Part shown: piece by piece, positions 48,634-56,319 of the stretch | How positions within the stretch are numbered: the first letter of the stretch is position 1 | Layout: every line of letters begins with the position of its first letter | Assembly: GCF_001507595.1 (NCBI RefSeq) | Contig: NZ_LQBQ01000023.1 | Location: 301,479 to 365,478, forward strand | Length of the DNA stretch: 64,000 nucleotides | Source of the DNA: Ruegeria marisrubri | Lineage (GTDB): Bacteria; Pseudomonadota; Alphaproteobacteria; Rhodobacterales; Rhodobacteraceae | Reading direction: 5' to 3' | Notes under the pieces: generated by a model | Database searches by the model: none | What the model saw: only the letters and a program-made list of their open reading frames with translations | What the model was told of the DNA's origin: nothing | Program-made: the position numbers and the translations under genes

Positions 48634-50019
48634 ATGAGCCTGTTCGTTCGTTTCAGCAATCGATGGCGCCGGATGTCGCTGGCCACGCAGTTCGGGCTGG
48701 CCGGTGGTGTCGTTCTCGTCGTTGCGGCGGTCATCGTGGGGGCCATCGTCACGCGTCGGATCGAAGAGAGCGTGGTGCGGAATTCGGCCAATGCGACTGC
48801 GCTCTACATGGAAAGTTTTCTCGCGCCCCTTTCGCAGCAACTGGCGAAGAGTGATCATTTGTCCGACACGGCCCGGCGCGCATTGGAAGAGGTCTTCACC
48901 AACACTCCGCTGGGTGAGCGGGTCGTCTCCTACAAGATCTGGAAGAAGGGCGGGAGGGTCGTGGAGGCGTCCGACCCCTCACAGATCAACAAGGTCTTCG
49001 AGGTGAGTCAGCCGTTGAAGGATGCGTGGCAAGGCCATGTCAGCGCGGAGTTCGAAGAACTGGACGGCGCCGAGGCAGTGGCGGAGAGCGCGTTGGGTGT
49101 GCCGTTGCTGGAAATCTACTCTCCAATCCGCGAGGTCTGGACGGGCGACGTGATTGCCGTGGCGGAGTTTTACGAGGCCGCTCCCCAGTTGCGCGAGGAT
49201 CTGATCGCCGCGCGGCGCCTGGCCTGGGCGACCGTGGTGGGCGTTATGTTGACCATCGGCGGTGCGCTTTATCTGATAGTGATGCGGGGCAGCCGCACGA
49301 TCGAAACCCAGCGTGCCGATCTCGACGCGCAGTTTCGGGATTTGCGCGCATTGTCCGCGCGCAACCTGGAGTTACGCATGCGGGTGCAGGAGGCCGCTGC
49401 CCGTAGTGCAGCCAGCACCGAGGCCGCGCTGCGTCGCATCGGTGCCGATCTTCACGACGGCCCCGCCCAATACCTCGCATTTGCCGCGCTGCGTCTGGAT
49501 GATCTGCGCGAAAAACTGGATCAAGACGATGCCCGCGCCGAGCTTGACGGCGTCAATGACGCCCTCAAGCAGGCGATGACAGAAGTGCGATTCATTTCCC
49601 AGGGTCTGTCCTTGCCGGATATCGCCGAAATTTCGCTGTGTGAGGTCGTCGGAAAAGCCGTTGATGCTCATATCGGTCGCACAGGTCACGCGGTAGAAGT
49701 GACCTGCAAATGCGATGACTTTCCTGCCTCTACTGCCGTTCGCATCTGCGCCTACCGGCTCGTGCAAGAGGGTCTGAACAACGCCTCGCGCCACGGCGGC
49801 GGAAGCGGTCTGGCCGTGCAGTGTTCCGGCAATTCCCGGCGACTTGAACTGAGCGTTTGCGACAACGGCCCCGGTTTCGGCCCAGACGGCGTCAGAATGG
49901 GACTGGGCCTGACTGGCCTGCGCGACCGCGTCGAAAGCCTCGGAGGGTCATTCCAGGCGGTCAACCGTCCGACCGGTGGCAGCAGGATAACCATGATACT
50001 TGAGACGGGAGACCAATGA
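48634..50019 (+). CDS. NarL/UhpB-type sensor histidine kinase
   Basis: A 461-residue membrane kinase. Two hydrophobic helices (about residues 20-42 and 198-220) enclose a periplasmic sensor domain of about 150 residues with no recognised fold. The cytoplasmic part has a coiled segment, a HisKA_3 dimerisation domain with His274 in ADLHDGPAQYL, and an ATPase domain with LVQEGLNNASRHG and DNGPGFG. DHp type and genetic coupling (4-base overlap) show that its partner is the response regulator behind it. The signal is unknown. A GGACYAAAGTC box just upstream suggests autoregulation. Confidence 0.9.
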   Translation: MSLFVRFSNRWRRMSLATQFGLAGGVVLVVAAVIVGAIVTRRIEESVVRNSANATALYMESFLAPLSQQLAKSDHLSDTARRALEEVFTNTPLGERVVSYKIWKKGGRVVEASDPSQINKVFEVSQPLKDAWQGHVSAEFEELDGAEAVAESALGVPLLEIYSPIREVWTGDVIAVAEFYEAAPQLREDLIAARRLAWATVVGVMLTIGGALYLIVMRGSRTIETQRADLDAQFRDLRALSARNLELRMRVQEAAARSAASTEAALRRIGADLHDGPAQYLAFAALRLDDLREKLDQDDARAELDGVNDALKQAMTEVRFISQGLSLPDIAEISLCEVVGKAVDAHIGRTGHAVEVTCKCDDFPASTAVRICAYRLVQEGLNNASRHGGGSGLAVQCSGNSRRLELSVCDNGPGFGPDGVRMGLGLTGLRDRVESLGGSFQAVNRPTGGSRITMILETGDQ

Positions 50020-50666
50020 TGGCGAAAACCCGGGTCGTATTGGCAGACGATCACCCGCTATTTCGAGAAGGCGTGGCCCGCACCCTGGAAGAAAGCAACC
50101 AGTTCGAGGTGGTCGGTCAGGGTGCCTCGGGCCGGGAGGCCGTGGATCTGACGGCGAGATTGAAGCCGGATCTGGTGCTTCTGGACCTGTCCATGCCTGA
50201 CGGAGGCCAATGGGCGTTGACCCAGATCGTGTCGGGCGAACACAAACCCCTGATTGCCATGCTGACCGTTTCCGAGGACGACGAGAATATTCTGGCCGCC
50301 CTGTCGGCAGGGGCCGCGGGTTATGTGCTCAAGGGCGTTGGATCGCGCGAACTCATCCGCATTCTTACCGACCTCGTGGCCGGGCGCAGTTACGTTTCAC
50401 CCTCTCTTGCGGCCAAGGTCCTGACCCGAATGAACAGCCCCCGCCGGGCTGAACAGGAACAGAGCCCGGTCGACTCCCTTTCGAAACGCGAGGAAGAAAT
50501 CCTGCGGCTGGTCGCGCAAGGCAAAAGCAACAAGGAGGTCGGCTTGGCGCTCGACCTCCAGGAAAAGACCGTGAAACATTACATGACGGCGATCCTGCAA
50601 AAGCTTCAGGTGCGCAATCGAACCGAAGCCGCCCTGCTGGCTCGGGACCATTGGGGCGACTCCTGA
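50016..50666 (+). CDS. NarL/LuxR-type response regulator
   Basis: A 216-residue regulator with an N-terminal receiver domain (RVVLADDHPLFREGV, phospho-acceptor Asp in VLLDLSMPDG, the Thr of MLTVSEDD, Lys in YVLKGVG) and a C-terminal LuxR helix-turn-helix (LSKREEEILRLVAQGKSNKEVGLAL, EKTVKHYMTAILQKLQVRNRTEA). The start overlaps the kinase stop (ATGA). It is the likely binder of the GGACYAAAGTC boxes near this locus; the acidic-protein gene ends only 6 bases away on the other strand. Confidence 0.92.
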   Translation: MMAKTRVVLADDHPLFREGVARTLEESNQFEVVGQGASGREAVDLTARLKPDLVLLDLSMPDGGQWALTQIVSGEHKPLIAMLTVSEDDENILAALSAGAAGYVLKGVGSRELIRILTDLVAGRSYVSPSLAAKVLTRMNSPRRAEQEQSPVDSLSKREEEILRLVAQGKSNKEVGLALDLQEKTVKHYMTAILQKLQVRNRTEAALLARDHWGDS

Positions 50667-50672
50667 TCCGAT

Positions 50673-51521
50673 CTACTCGAATGCTCCGAACAGACGGTCG
50701 ACATCCCGCTGCGTCGCATTTCGTTCGACCACCGTATTGTTGTTTGCGTCTTTCATTTCGTAGCGGCCATTCTGGATTTCCTCTTTCCAGCCGTCCACAT
50801 AGGTGACCTCGACATCGCGCCCATTGATTTCAAAGCTCGCGACCACGCCGCCGCCTCTGGCGCGACCAAGTCCGGCTCTCCGGTCGACGTTGTGGCTGCG
50901 CGCATTCGCAAGCATCGCGCGGTCGGCTGCCGTTGCCGGGCGTTCCTCGATGGTCCGGCCTTGCGGGTCCTTGCGCTCGAACCGGCCGTTTTCGATTTCG
51001 ATCCTGGAGCCGTCCGAGAAGGTCACTTCGTTCGAGTCGTCGCTGCGGCTGTCATCCGATCCGCGCCCGCGGCCCCGGCCACTGTGGTCATCGTCGCGAT
51101 CGTCATCCCGATCGTCCGCGCGGTCGTCATCGCTGCCGCGGCCGCTGTTGTCGTCACCATCGTCATCACCACCACCACGGCCGCTGTTGCCACCGTCGTC
51201 GTCACCATCGTCGCCGTCGTCGCCACCACCATGGCCGCTGCTGCCGCCACCGCTGTCATCGCCGTCATCACCGTCGTCGCCACCGCCGGGTCCACTGTTG
51301 CCACCGCTGTCGTCGCCGTCGCTGTCGCCGTCGTCGCCATCGTCGCCACCGCCACCGGGCCCGCTGCTGTCACCGTCGCCGTCATCGCCGCCATCCTTGG
51401 CCAAAGCGACCGAGGGGGCAATCTTCAACGCTCCACCTTCATCGAGAGAGATGGTCAGAGGTGCCGCCGCCATGGCTGTCGCCATTGCCAGTGTCAGGGC
51501 GGTTCGGGAAACCAAGGTCAT
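50673..51521 (-). CDS. Extremely acidic secreted protein with Asp/Gly tract and C-terminal tandem repeat
   Basis: I do not recognise a named family. The 282-residue protein has a signal-peptide-like N-terminus, then at about residues 43-163 a low-complexity tract dominated by Asp, Gly and Ser in imperfect units such as GGGDDGDDGDDSGG, turning Arg/Asp-rich near its end. Two similar blocks follow (about 165-204 and 238-277): EVTFSDGSRIEIENGRFERKD and EVTYVDGWKEEIQNGRYEMKD in their first halves, each ending T..ER.AT..D...L. The tract could bind Ca2+ or other cations, which is inference. ATG 51521 is better spaced from GGAGG than ATG 51524. Adjacent to the two-component system and preceded by two GGACYAAAGTC boxes. 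Confidence 0.8.
   Translation of the reverse strand: MTLVSRTALTLAMATAMAAAPLTISLDEGGALKIAPSVALAKDGGDDGDGDSSGPGGGGDDGDDGDSDGDDSGGNSGPGGGDDGDDGDDSGGGSSGHGGGDDGDDGDDDGGNSGRGGGDDDGDDNSGRGSDDDRADDRDDDRDDDHSGRGRGRGSDDSRSDDSNEVTFSDGSRIEIENGRFERKDPQGRTIEERPATAADRAMLANARSHNVDRRAGLGRARGGGVVASFEINGRDVEVTYVDGWKEEIQNGRYEMKDANNNTVVERNATQRDVDRLFGAFE
51033..51395 (-). repeat. Low-complexity Asp/Gly-coding repeat tract
   Basis: About 360 bases of imperfect GAC/GGC/GAT triplets code the acidic region of the secreted protein. Several near-identical 30-40-base units can be aligned, so the tract is prone to length change. Confidence 0.8.
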
Positions 51522-51612
51522 CATATCCTCCTTCAACAGTGTCCAATAATGTCGCGGACGCCTCGATCCGCGCCTGTTCCCTGACATCAGCACGGACAAT
51601 GAGTTCTGAAAT

Positions 51613-51626
51613 CAGACTTTGGTCAG
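51613..51626. promoter_or_regulatory. GGACYAAAGTC box, copy 2
   Basis: CAGACTTTGGTCAG; on the minus strand CTGACCAAAGTCTG. It lies about 92 bases upstream of the acidic-protein start codon. Confidence 0.5.
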
Positions 51627-51706
51627 GCAAATTGAGTCGAGCCTTCCTTTTCGGACCATTGCGTTGCCCCGCCAAGACCCAAGCCCGTCGGGTCGGGCGA
51701 GTTTGT

Positions 51707-51720
51707 CAGACTTTAGTCCA
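51707..51720. promoter_or_regulatory. GGACYAAAGTC box, copy 3
   Basis: CAGACTTTAGTCCA; on the minus strand TGGACTAAAGTCTG. The centre GACTTTAGTC is a perfect dyad. It lies 183 bases upstream of the cytochrome c' start codon. Confidence 0.55.
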
Positions 51721-51903
51721 TGTCCGCGTCGCTCATGTTGTCGCAGGTTGAACCATGCCGTGCGAACAAGGCAGATCGAAGCCAAGGCGCCCCTGGGAAA
51801 AGCCGGGGTTTCGAATATGCACCCTGTCACGGAAGGAAAATTTTCGTCGCGCTCCCGCATCCGGGGACGCCAAATGACATTCGACATGAAGGGTATGTGC
51901 ACC

Positions 51904-52362
51904 ATGAAGAAAACGCTGATCACGATCGCACTGACTGCAACATTCTGCGCGGGTACCGTGCTGGCGCAAGACCACAGTGCCGTATTCAAGGCGCGGCAGG
52001 GGCAGATGCGGCTGCTTGCGCTGAACCTCGGCATTCTCGGCGGCATGGCCAAGGGCGAAATGGAATACGACGCCGAACTGGCCCAGGCCGCAGCCGGCAA
52101 CGTGGCGACCGTGGCCCGCCTGAGCCAGGCGACCATCTGGCCGGAAGGGACCGGCATGGATGCCATCAAGGACTCGACCGCCAAGGCAAATATCTGGACC
52201 GATTTTGCGGGCTTCCAGGACAAATGGAATGCTCTTGCGCCCGCCGCCGAGAAACTTCAGGCAGCCGCCGGACAGGGGCCTGCGGAAATAGGTGCCGCCA
52301 TCGGTGCGGTCGGAGGGGCCTGCAAGGGCTGCCACGACACCTACCGCGCTCCGAAGGAATAG
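51904..52362 (+). CDS. Cytochrome c' family protein
   Basis: A 152-residue periplasmic class II c-type cytochrome. The signal peptide ends around VLA/QDHS; the mature part is a four-helix bundle type sequence beginning AVFKARQGQMRLLALNLG, with the heme motif CKGCH close to the C-terminus (GGACKGCHDTYRAPKE). Cytochromes c' bind NO and related gases at a five-coordinate heme and may protect against NO. ATG 51904 directly starts the signal peptide; ATG 51895 is an alternative. It is divergent from the acidic-protein gene and may share its control. Confidence 0.9.
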   Translation: MKKTLITIALTATFCAGTVLAQDHSAVFKARQGQMRLLALNLGILGGMAKGEMEYDAELAQAAAGNVATVARLSQATIWPEGTGMDAIKDSTAKANIWTDFAGFQDKWNALAPAAEKLQAAAGQGPAEIGAAIGAVGGACKGCHDTYRAPKE

Positions 52363-52374
52363 GACGGACCGATC

Positions 52375-52404
52375 GGCCAGGGTCGGTCGCGCCCGACCCT
52401 GGCC
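52375..52404. terminator. Bidirectional terminator between cytochrome c' and CDF genes
   Basis: GGCCAGGGTCGG and CCGACCCTGGCC form a perfect 12-bp stem around TCGCGC. It lies between two convergent genes; the T-run is short. Confidence 0.75.
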
Positions 52405-52417
52405 GCTGTTTCAGCAA

Positions 52418-53386
52418 TTACAGAGCCTCGCCGGTGCGATTGCCGCGCCGGTTTTCCGTTTGCGTGTCATCCCCCTCGGAAGAGGATCGTCGGTCATTGG
52501 CCGGGAGTGCGGGGCGGTAGGGATCCTTGTGGATCAACACGTCGATCTCCGGATGGGCTGCCAGAATGCGCCGCTTGAGCCCCGCGCCAATCTCATGGGC
52601 CTGGCTCAGGGGCAGGGATCCGTCGATTTCCACATGAAAGTCAAAGAACACCCGGCCGCCGGCCGTCCGTGTTCGCATGTCGTGGAAACCCTCGATTTCA
52701 GGGTAGTCCGATATGATCTGTTCCACCGCCGCCACCAGTTCCGGGCTCGCGCCTCGATCCATCAGCGCGTCCCATGCCCCGTTCCCGATCCTGAAGGCCC
52801 CGTAGACCAGGATGACCGAGGTCAGCAGCGCGATGGCGCTGTCCACGCCGGTCACGCCGAACCGCGCCGATACCCAGAGCGCGAACACCGCGCCGAGATT
52901 GGGAACGAGATCGCTCAGGTAGTGAAGGGAATCGGCGGCCACGACACGGTTCCCGGTCCGGCGGGCGACATATCTCTGCCAAAGGACAAGCAGCAGGGTC
53001 AGCAGGATCGAGGCCAGCATGACGGCGATGCCGGTCCCTTCTGCCTCGAGCATGATGACCTCATCCGACAGAAGGCGGCGCACGGAGACCACCGCCAGCA
53101 CTGCGGCGGCCCCCACCAGGAACAGAGCCTGCCCAAGCGCGGCCAGATCCTCGGCCGAGCTGTGACCATAGGCGTGATCCTGATCCGGCGGTCGCGCCGC
53201 ATAGGCGATCGCCGCGAGACCGGAGGCAGACACCAGCAGATCCAAGGCGCTGTCAGCCAGCGTGGCCGCGATGGACAGGGATTTCGTTTCGGCAAACGCC
53301 CATGTCTTGAGCGCGATCAGGGAAATGGCGACCGCGACCGAGGCGATCGCTGCAGACAGACTCAATGCTGTTTTTGACGGCGCCAT
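52418..53386 (-). CDS. Cation diffusion facilitator (FieF-like) metal exporter
   Basis: A 322-residue inner-membrane protein that exchanges a divalent metal (Zn, Fe or similar) for protons. About six hydrophobic helices carry the metal-site pairs LADSALD (D-x3-D) and ADSLHYLSD (D-x2-H-x3-D), and HAYGHSSAED lies in the loop between. These are the YiiP/FieF-type sites. The cytoplasmic C-terminal domain has FHDMRTRTAGGR and FFDFHVEID. Start ATG 53386 follows GGAGGG; a run of ten C lies 25 bases upstream of it. Confidence 0.9.
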   Translation of the reverse strand: MAPSKTALSLSAAIASVAVAISLIALKTWAFAETKSLSIAATLADSALDLLVSASGLAAIAYAARPPDQDHAYGHSSAEDLAALGQALFLVGAAAVLAVVSVRRLLSDEVIMLEAEGTGIAVMLASILLTLLLVLWQRYVARRTGNRVVAADSLHYLSDLVPNLGAVFALWVSARFGVTGVDSAIALLTSVILVYGAFRIGNGAWDALMDRGASPELVAAVEQIISDYPEIEGFHDMRTRTAGGRVFFDFHVEIDGSLPLSQAHEIGAGLKRRILAAHPEIDVLIHKDPYRPALPANDRRSSSEGDDTQTENRRGNRTGEAL

Positions 53387-53410
53387 CAGGCCCTCCACGT
53401 CCTGCCGCCT

Positions 53411-53420
53411 CCCCCCCCCC
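53411..53420. repeat. Homopolymer of ten C upstream of the CDF gene
   Basis: An uninterrupted run of ten C (ten G on the coding strand) about 25 bases before the CDF start codon, just upstream of its ribosome-binding site. Confidence 0.85.
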
Positions 53421-53530
53421 AACAGGCACGGGATGGGTCGGGCTTGACAGAGATATGCCCGAAAGCGCGCCCGCCCGTCCAGAGACGACCGTGTCCTTGC
53501 CGATGCGGAAACGGCGCGCCAGCGGACTCG

Positions 53531-54342
53531 TCACACCTCCACGCTGACCCTGCCGAGAGGGTGCGAGCGGCAGGCAAGGATGTATCCCGCCTCGACGCCA
53601 TCCTCGGAAATCCCGCCATTGTGGACCATGTGCACGTCACCTTCGGTTTTCCTGACCTTGCAAGTGCCGCAGACACCAAAGGTGCAGCCTGATGGGGTGT
53701 TGCGGCCTGACGCACGCGCCGTAGCCGGGATCGCATCCGTTTCAGCGCATTTCGCCCTGACGCCCGATATGCTGAACGTGACTTCGGCCCTGCCGTCTTC
53801 CGCGAGGATCACGTCATTCAGTGCCGGTTGGTCCGCGGTCGTTTCGATCGGGGCATGGAAACTTTCCTGATGGTAATCGCTCCATGTCGAATCCCAGACC
53901 CGCCAACGCGTCGCGCACCGCCTGCATGAACGGCTCAGGGCCACAGCAATGGACTTCGCGCTCAAGGTAGTCGGGCGCCATCAGGCCCGGCATCAGCGAT
54001 TGAACAGTCCCGCCGGGCCAATGGCTTTGATCCGCGATCCGGGCCTGAGATTGTCCAGCATCCAGCAGGTGCCGATGCTGTCAGGCTGTGCCTTGGCGGT
54101 GACGGTGATCGACCTTGGCCGTGAGGCGATGATGAAATGGTGTAGGTGCGGTGCACGGGGCCGCCGGGCACGGGGATTTCCAGTGTCAGAAACTGACCGG
54201 GCAGGTAGTCGAACAGCGCGCCCGAAGGCGCGCGAAAGGTGAAGGAAGCAGTGTTGGGGATTTCCGGGATTACCCAAAAACATTCCAACAGTTCGCTGCC
54301 CTGCCAGATGGTCGGGGCGGGCTTGGGCGTCATCGTGTTCAT
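53531..54342 (-). pseudogene. Broken GbcB-like flavin / 2Fe-2S reductase
   Basis: The minus strand starts with ATG 54342 and reads MNTMTPKPAPTIWQGSELLE, FTFRAPSGALFDYLPGQFLTLE and HRTYTISSSP (the FAD motif), shifts frame to SITVTAKAQPDSIGTCWMLDN and IKAIGPAGLF, then joins directly to SLMPGLMAPDYLEREVHCCGPEPFMQ, shifts again and ends with the ferredoxin domain (PSGCTFGVCGTCKVRKTEG, LACRSHPLGRVSVEV). About 90 residues of the NAD-binding region are missing between GPAGLF and SLMPGL. The layout matches the reductase of glycine betaine demethylase systems and related hybrid reductases. Two or more frameshifts plus the deletion make it non-functional. Confidence 0.8.
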
Positions 54343-54462
54343 CGGTCGCACTCCGCGGCCATGGCTTCGGGCGCCCGATGCGCCGACAGCGTCTGGCAAT
54401 ACCACTCGACGGACTGGGCGACGCCCGATTCCTGCGCGTCCGAATAGGGGGCGGGCGCGCAG
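54339..54462 (-). pseudogene. 3' end remnant of a Rieske oxygenase gene (GbcA-like)
   Basis: About 37 codons remain, reading APYSDAQESGVAQSVEWYCQ and TLSAHRAPEAMAAECDR, then a TGA that overlaps the GbcB-like start by 4 bases (ATGA). Position, overlap and the V-E-W-Y tail fit the C-terminus of a glycine-betaine-type Rieske oxygenase. The rest has been replaced by the IS3 remnant. The identity is inferred mainly from the partner gene. Confidence 0.45.
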
Positions 54463-55048
54463 GCGGGTGCCGTAGCGACCCCGGCTGGCGTCAAAGACGC
54501 GCTTGATCGCGGCTTTGTCTGACAAGTCGCGTTTGGCGCGGTCAGACAACAGATCGGGATCGCGCGAGATTGCAACCCTGGCATAGAACGTCGATGGTGC
54601 GTTCCCCAGAACCCGGCAGATCGGCCCGACACCAAAGACAGCCCGGTGTTTCTCGATGAAGGCGATCATGGCTTGAACGGGCGGTCGAGCTCCTCCGCCG
54701 CGAAATACGCAGATGCTTTCTTCAGGATCTCATTGGCGGTGCGAAGTTCTCGGTTCTCCCGCTCCAATTCCTTGATCCGATCCTTCTCGGTGCTCGTCAG
54801 CCCGGCCCGCTGTCCGGCATCGCGCTCGGCTTGCTGGCACCAGCTGCACAGACTGTCCGGCGAACAGCCCAGCTTCGGCGCGATCGCGCGGTATGCTGCT
54901 GTATCACTGGTGTAATCCGCTCGGATCTCTCAAAACAGCCGAACACCGCGCTCGCGAAGTTCAGCCAGACAGGCGGGGGTGAATCGTCTCTTCGTCATAA
55001 GGTTCATCCTTTGAGTGTTTTACTCTCCGGCAAACCCGGGGCGGTTCA
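54463..55048 (-). mobile_element. Truncated IS3-family element with orfA and 5' part of orfB
   Basis: On the minus strand: terminal repeat (55048-55023, TGAACCGCCCCGGGTTTG...), OrfA from ATG 54998 (MTKRRFTPACLAELRERG), a stop at codon 23, then the rest of OrfA in frame (AYRAIAPKLGCSPDSL, coiled coil ELERENRELRTANEILKKA), and OrfB from ATG 54669 (MIAFIEKHRAVFGVGPICRV). OrfB breaks off after SRGRYGTR, before the DDE catalytic core. The right end is lost, so the element cannot move. Confidence 0.88.
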
Positions 55049-55063
55049 CCTCGGAGTGCTGCG

Positions 55064-56209
55064 CTATTTCCGAGCACCTTCCCCGTAGATCTGCATCAGC
55101 CTTTCAACCCATGAATCGACGCCGTACTGTTCTTGCACGCGCCTCTGCGCGGCCCGCCCGATCCGGTTCCGGGCTTCAGCGTCGCCGAGCATTTCGACCA
55201 GCGCCTCAGCCAGTAAGCCGGGCTGCCGGGCGGGAACGACGGGGCAACCTGTCTCTGTCAGGACACGGGCGTTGTCACCCACATCCGTCACGACGCAGGG
55301 AAGGCCATTGGCCATGGCTTCGAGCACGGAGACCGGCAGTCCTTCCCAGTGCGAGGAGCTGACGAATATGTCAGCCGCGCGCAACAGCGCCGGAATGTCC
55401 CGCCTGAGGCCCAGAAACTTCACCTTCTCTTCGAGTCCCGACGCACGCGACTGTTCCTGCAAATTTTCGAAGCGGTCAGGCTCCGGCGCATTGCCGGCTA
55501 TCCACAATACGGCATCAGGGGCGTGTTTCGCCACGCTGCTGAAAGCGGTCAGAAGGTCATCATAGGCCTTCTGTCCAATGATCGCTCCGACCGCGATCAC
55601 GACCGTTTCCCGGGCCACCCCCATTTCCGCTCGAATTGTCTCCCTCACGTCGGGTGATGCTATGGCGTCGGGTGCGACGGCATTTGGAACAACAATACAG
55701 TCCCTGCCGCCGGTATCGGCGCGTGCCGCCTGGGCTACGGCCTGACCGACGGCAATTCGCGTCGTTCGCGTCATTCTGAGCACGCTGCGATAGAGATACC
55801 CCCGGGCTTTGCCGACCCGCGCCGTGCTGGCTTTGACATTGTGAATCGTGGTTGCAAAGGGAATGCCAAGCAGTGCCGCAGCGTATCCGCCCACCACGGT
55901 AGAGGATATCAGATGCGCATGGACATACTCGATCGACCGAGATTTCAGTTCCCAGACCGCGTGAAAGAACCGGACCGGGTCGATCAGGCTTTTCCCGGGC
56001 AGGTACACAACCTCCACGCCCAACTGCTCCAACTCCGCGCAAAACGGCGTGCCGCCTGCGCTGAGAACGAAAACCGTCAGATGCACGTCCGGACGGTTCC
56101 TCGCCGCTTTCGCGAAAGTCACGACCAACCGTTCCGCCCCCCCGGTGACGAGGGTATCGACCATATATGCCAGTCGAAGCGGCGAATCTTCGCGGTGGTC
56201 GCGTGACAC
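55064..56209 (-). CDS. Glycosyltransferase family 4 protein
   Basis: A 381-residue GT-B glycosyltransferase. The N-terminal half starts LRLAYMVDTLVTGGAERLVV, and the C-terminal GT4 half has VGAIIGQKAYDDLLTAF, the SSHWEGLPVSVLEAMANGLP block with the E-x7-E motif and GDNARVLTETG. It transfers a sugar from a nucleotide donor to a polysaccharide precursor on the cytoplasmic side. Neighbouring chain-length, export and ligase genes place it in exopolysaccharide synthesis. Its stop lies 16 bases from the IS3 end, so it narrowly escaped disruption. Confidence 0.9.
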   Translation of the reverse strand: MSRDHREDSPLRLAYMVDTLVTGGAERLVVTFAKAARNRPDVHLTVFVLSAGGTPFCAELEQLGVEVVYLPGKSLIDPVRFFHAVWELKSRSIEYVHAHLISSTVVGGYAAALLGIPFATTIHNVKASTARVGKARGYLYRSVLRMTRTTRIAVGQAVAQAARADTGGRDCIVVPNAVAPDAIASPDVRETIRAEMGVARETVVIAVGAIIGQKAYDDLLTAFSSVAKHAPDAVLWIAGNAPEPDRFENLQEQSRASGLEEKVKFLGLRRDIPALLRAADIFVSSSHWEGLPVSVLEAMANGLPCVVTDVGDNARVLTETGCPVVPARQPGLLAEALVEMLGDAEARNRIGRAAQRRVQEQYGVDSWVERLMQIYGEGARK

Positions 56210-56319
56210 GTTCCCTCCGGTTTCACTGCGGAATTGTCAAAATACGCCCCAAGGCAACGGGAAACGCCCTCTGTCGCGGGCAGCAGGCCATGGCGCCACG
56301 AAAGATCGAAAGGGCCAAT

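Larger units (their letters stand above)
51522..51903. other. Divergent intergenic region between acidic-protein and cytochrome c' genes
   Basis: No gene is supported in these 382 bases. The region holds two copies of the GGACYAAAGTC box and a GTC/GGGTCGGGC-rich stretch near 51680-51700. No convincing sigma-70 hexamers were found on either strand. Confidence 0.55.

Noticed and set aside
51060..51395. Repeat tract considered as a CRISPR-like array
   Set aside because: Units are imperfect, without unique spacers of constant length, and are in frame with a protein.
50892..51584. Plus-strand frame rich in Ala, Val and Thr opposite the acidic protein
   Set aside because: It is the mirror of the Asp/Gly triplet tract; the minus-strand protein has a signal peptide, a ribosome-binding site and C-terminal repeats.
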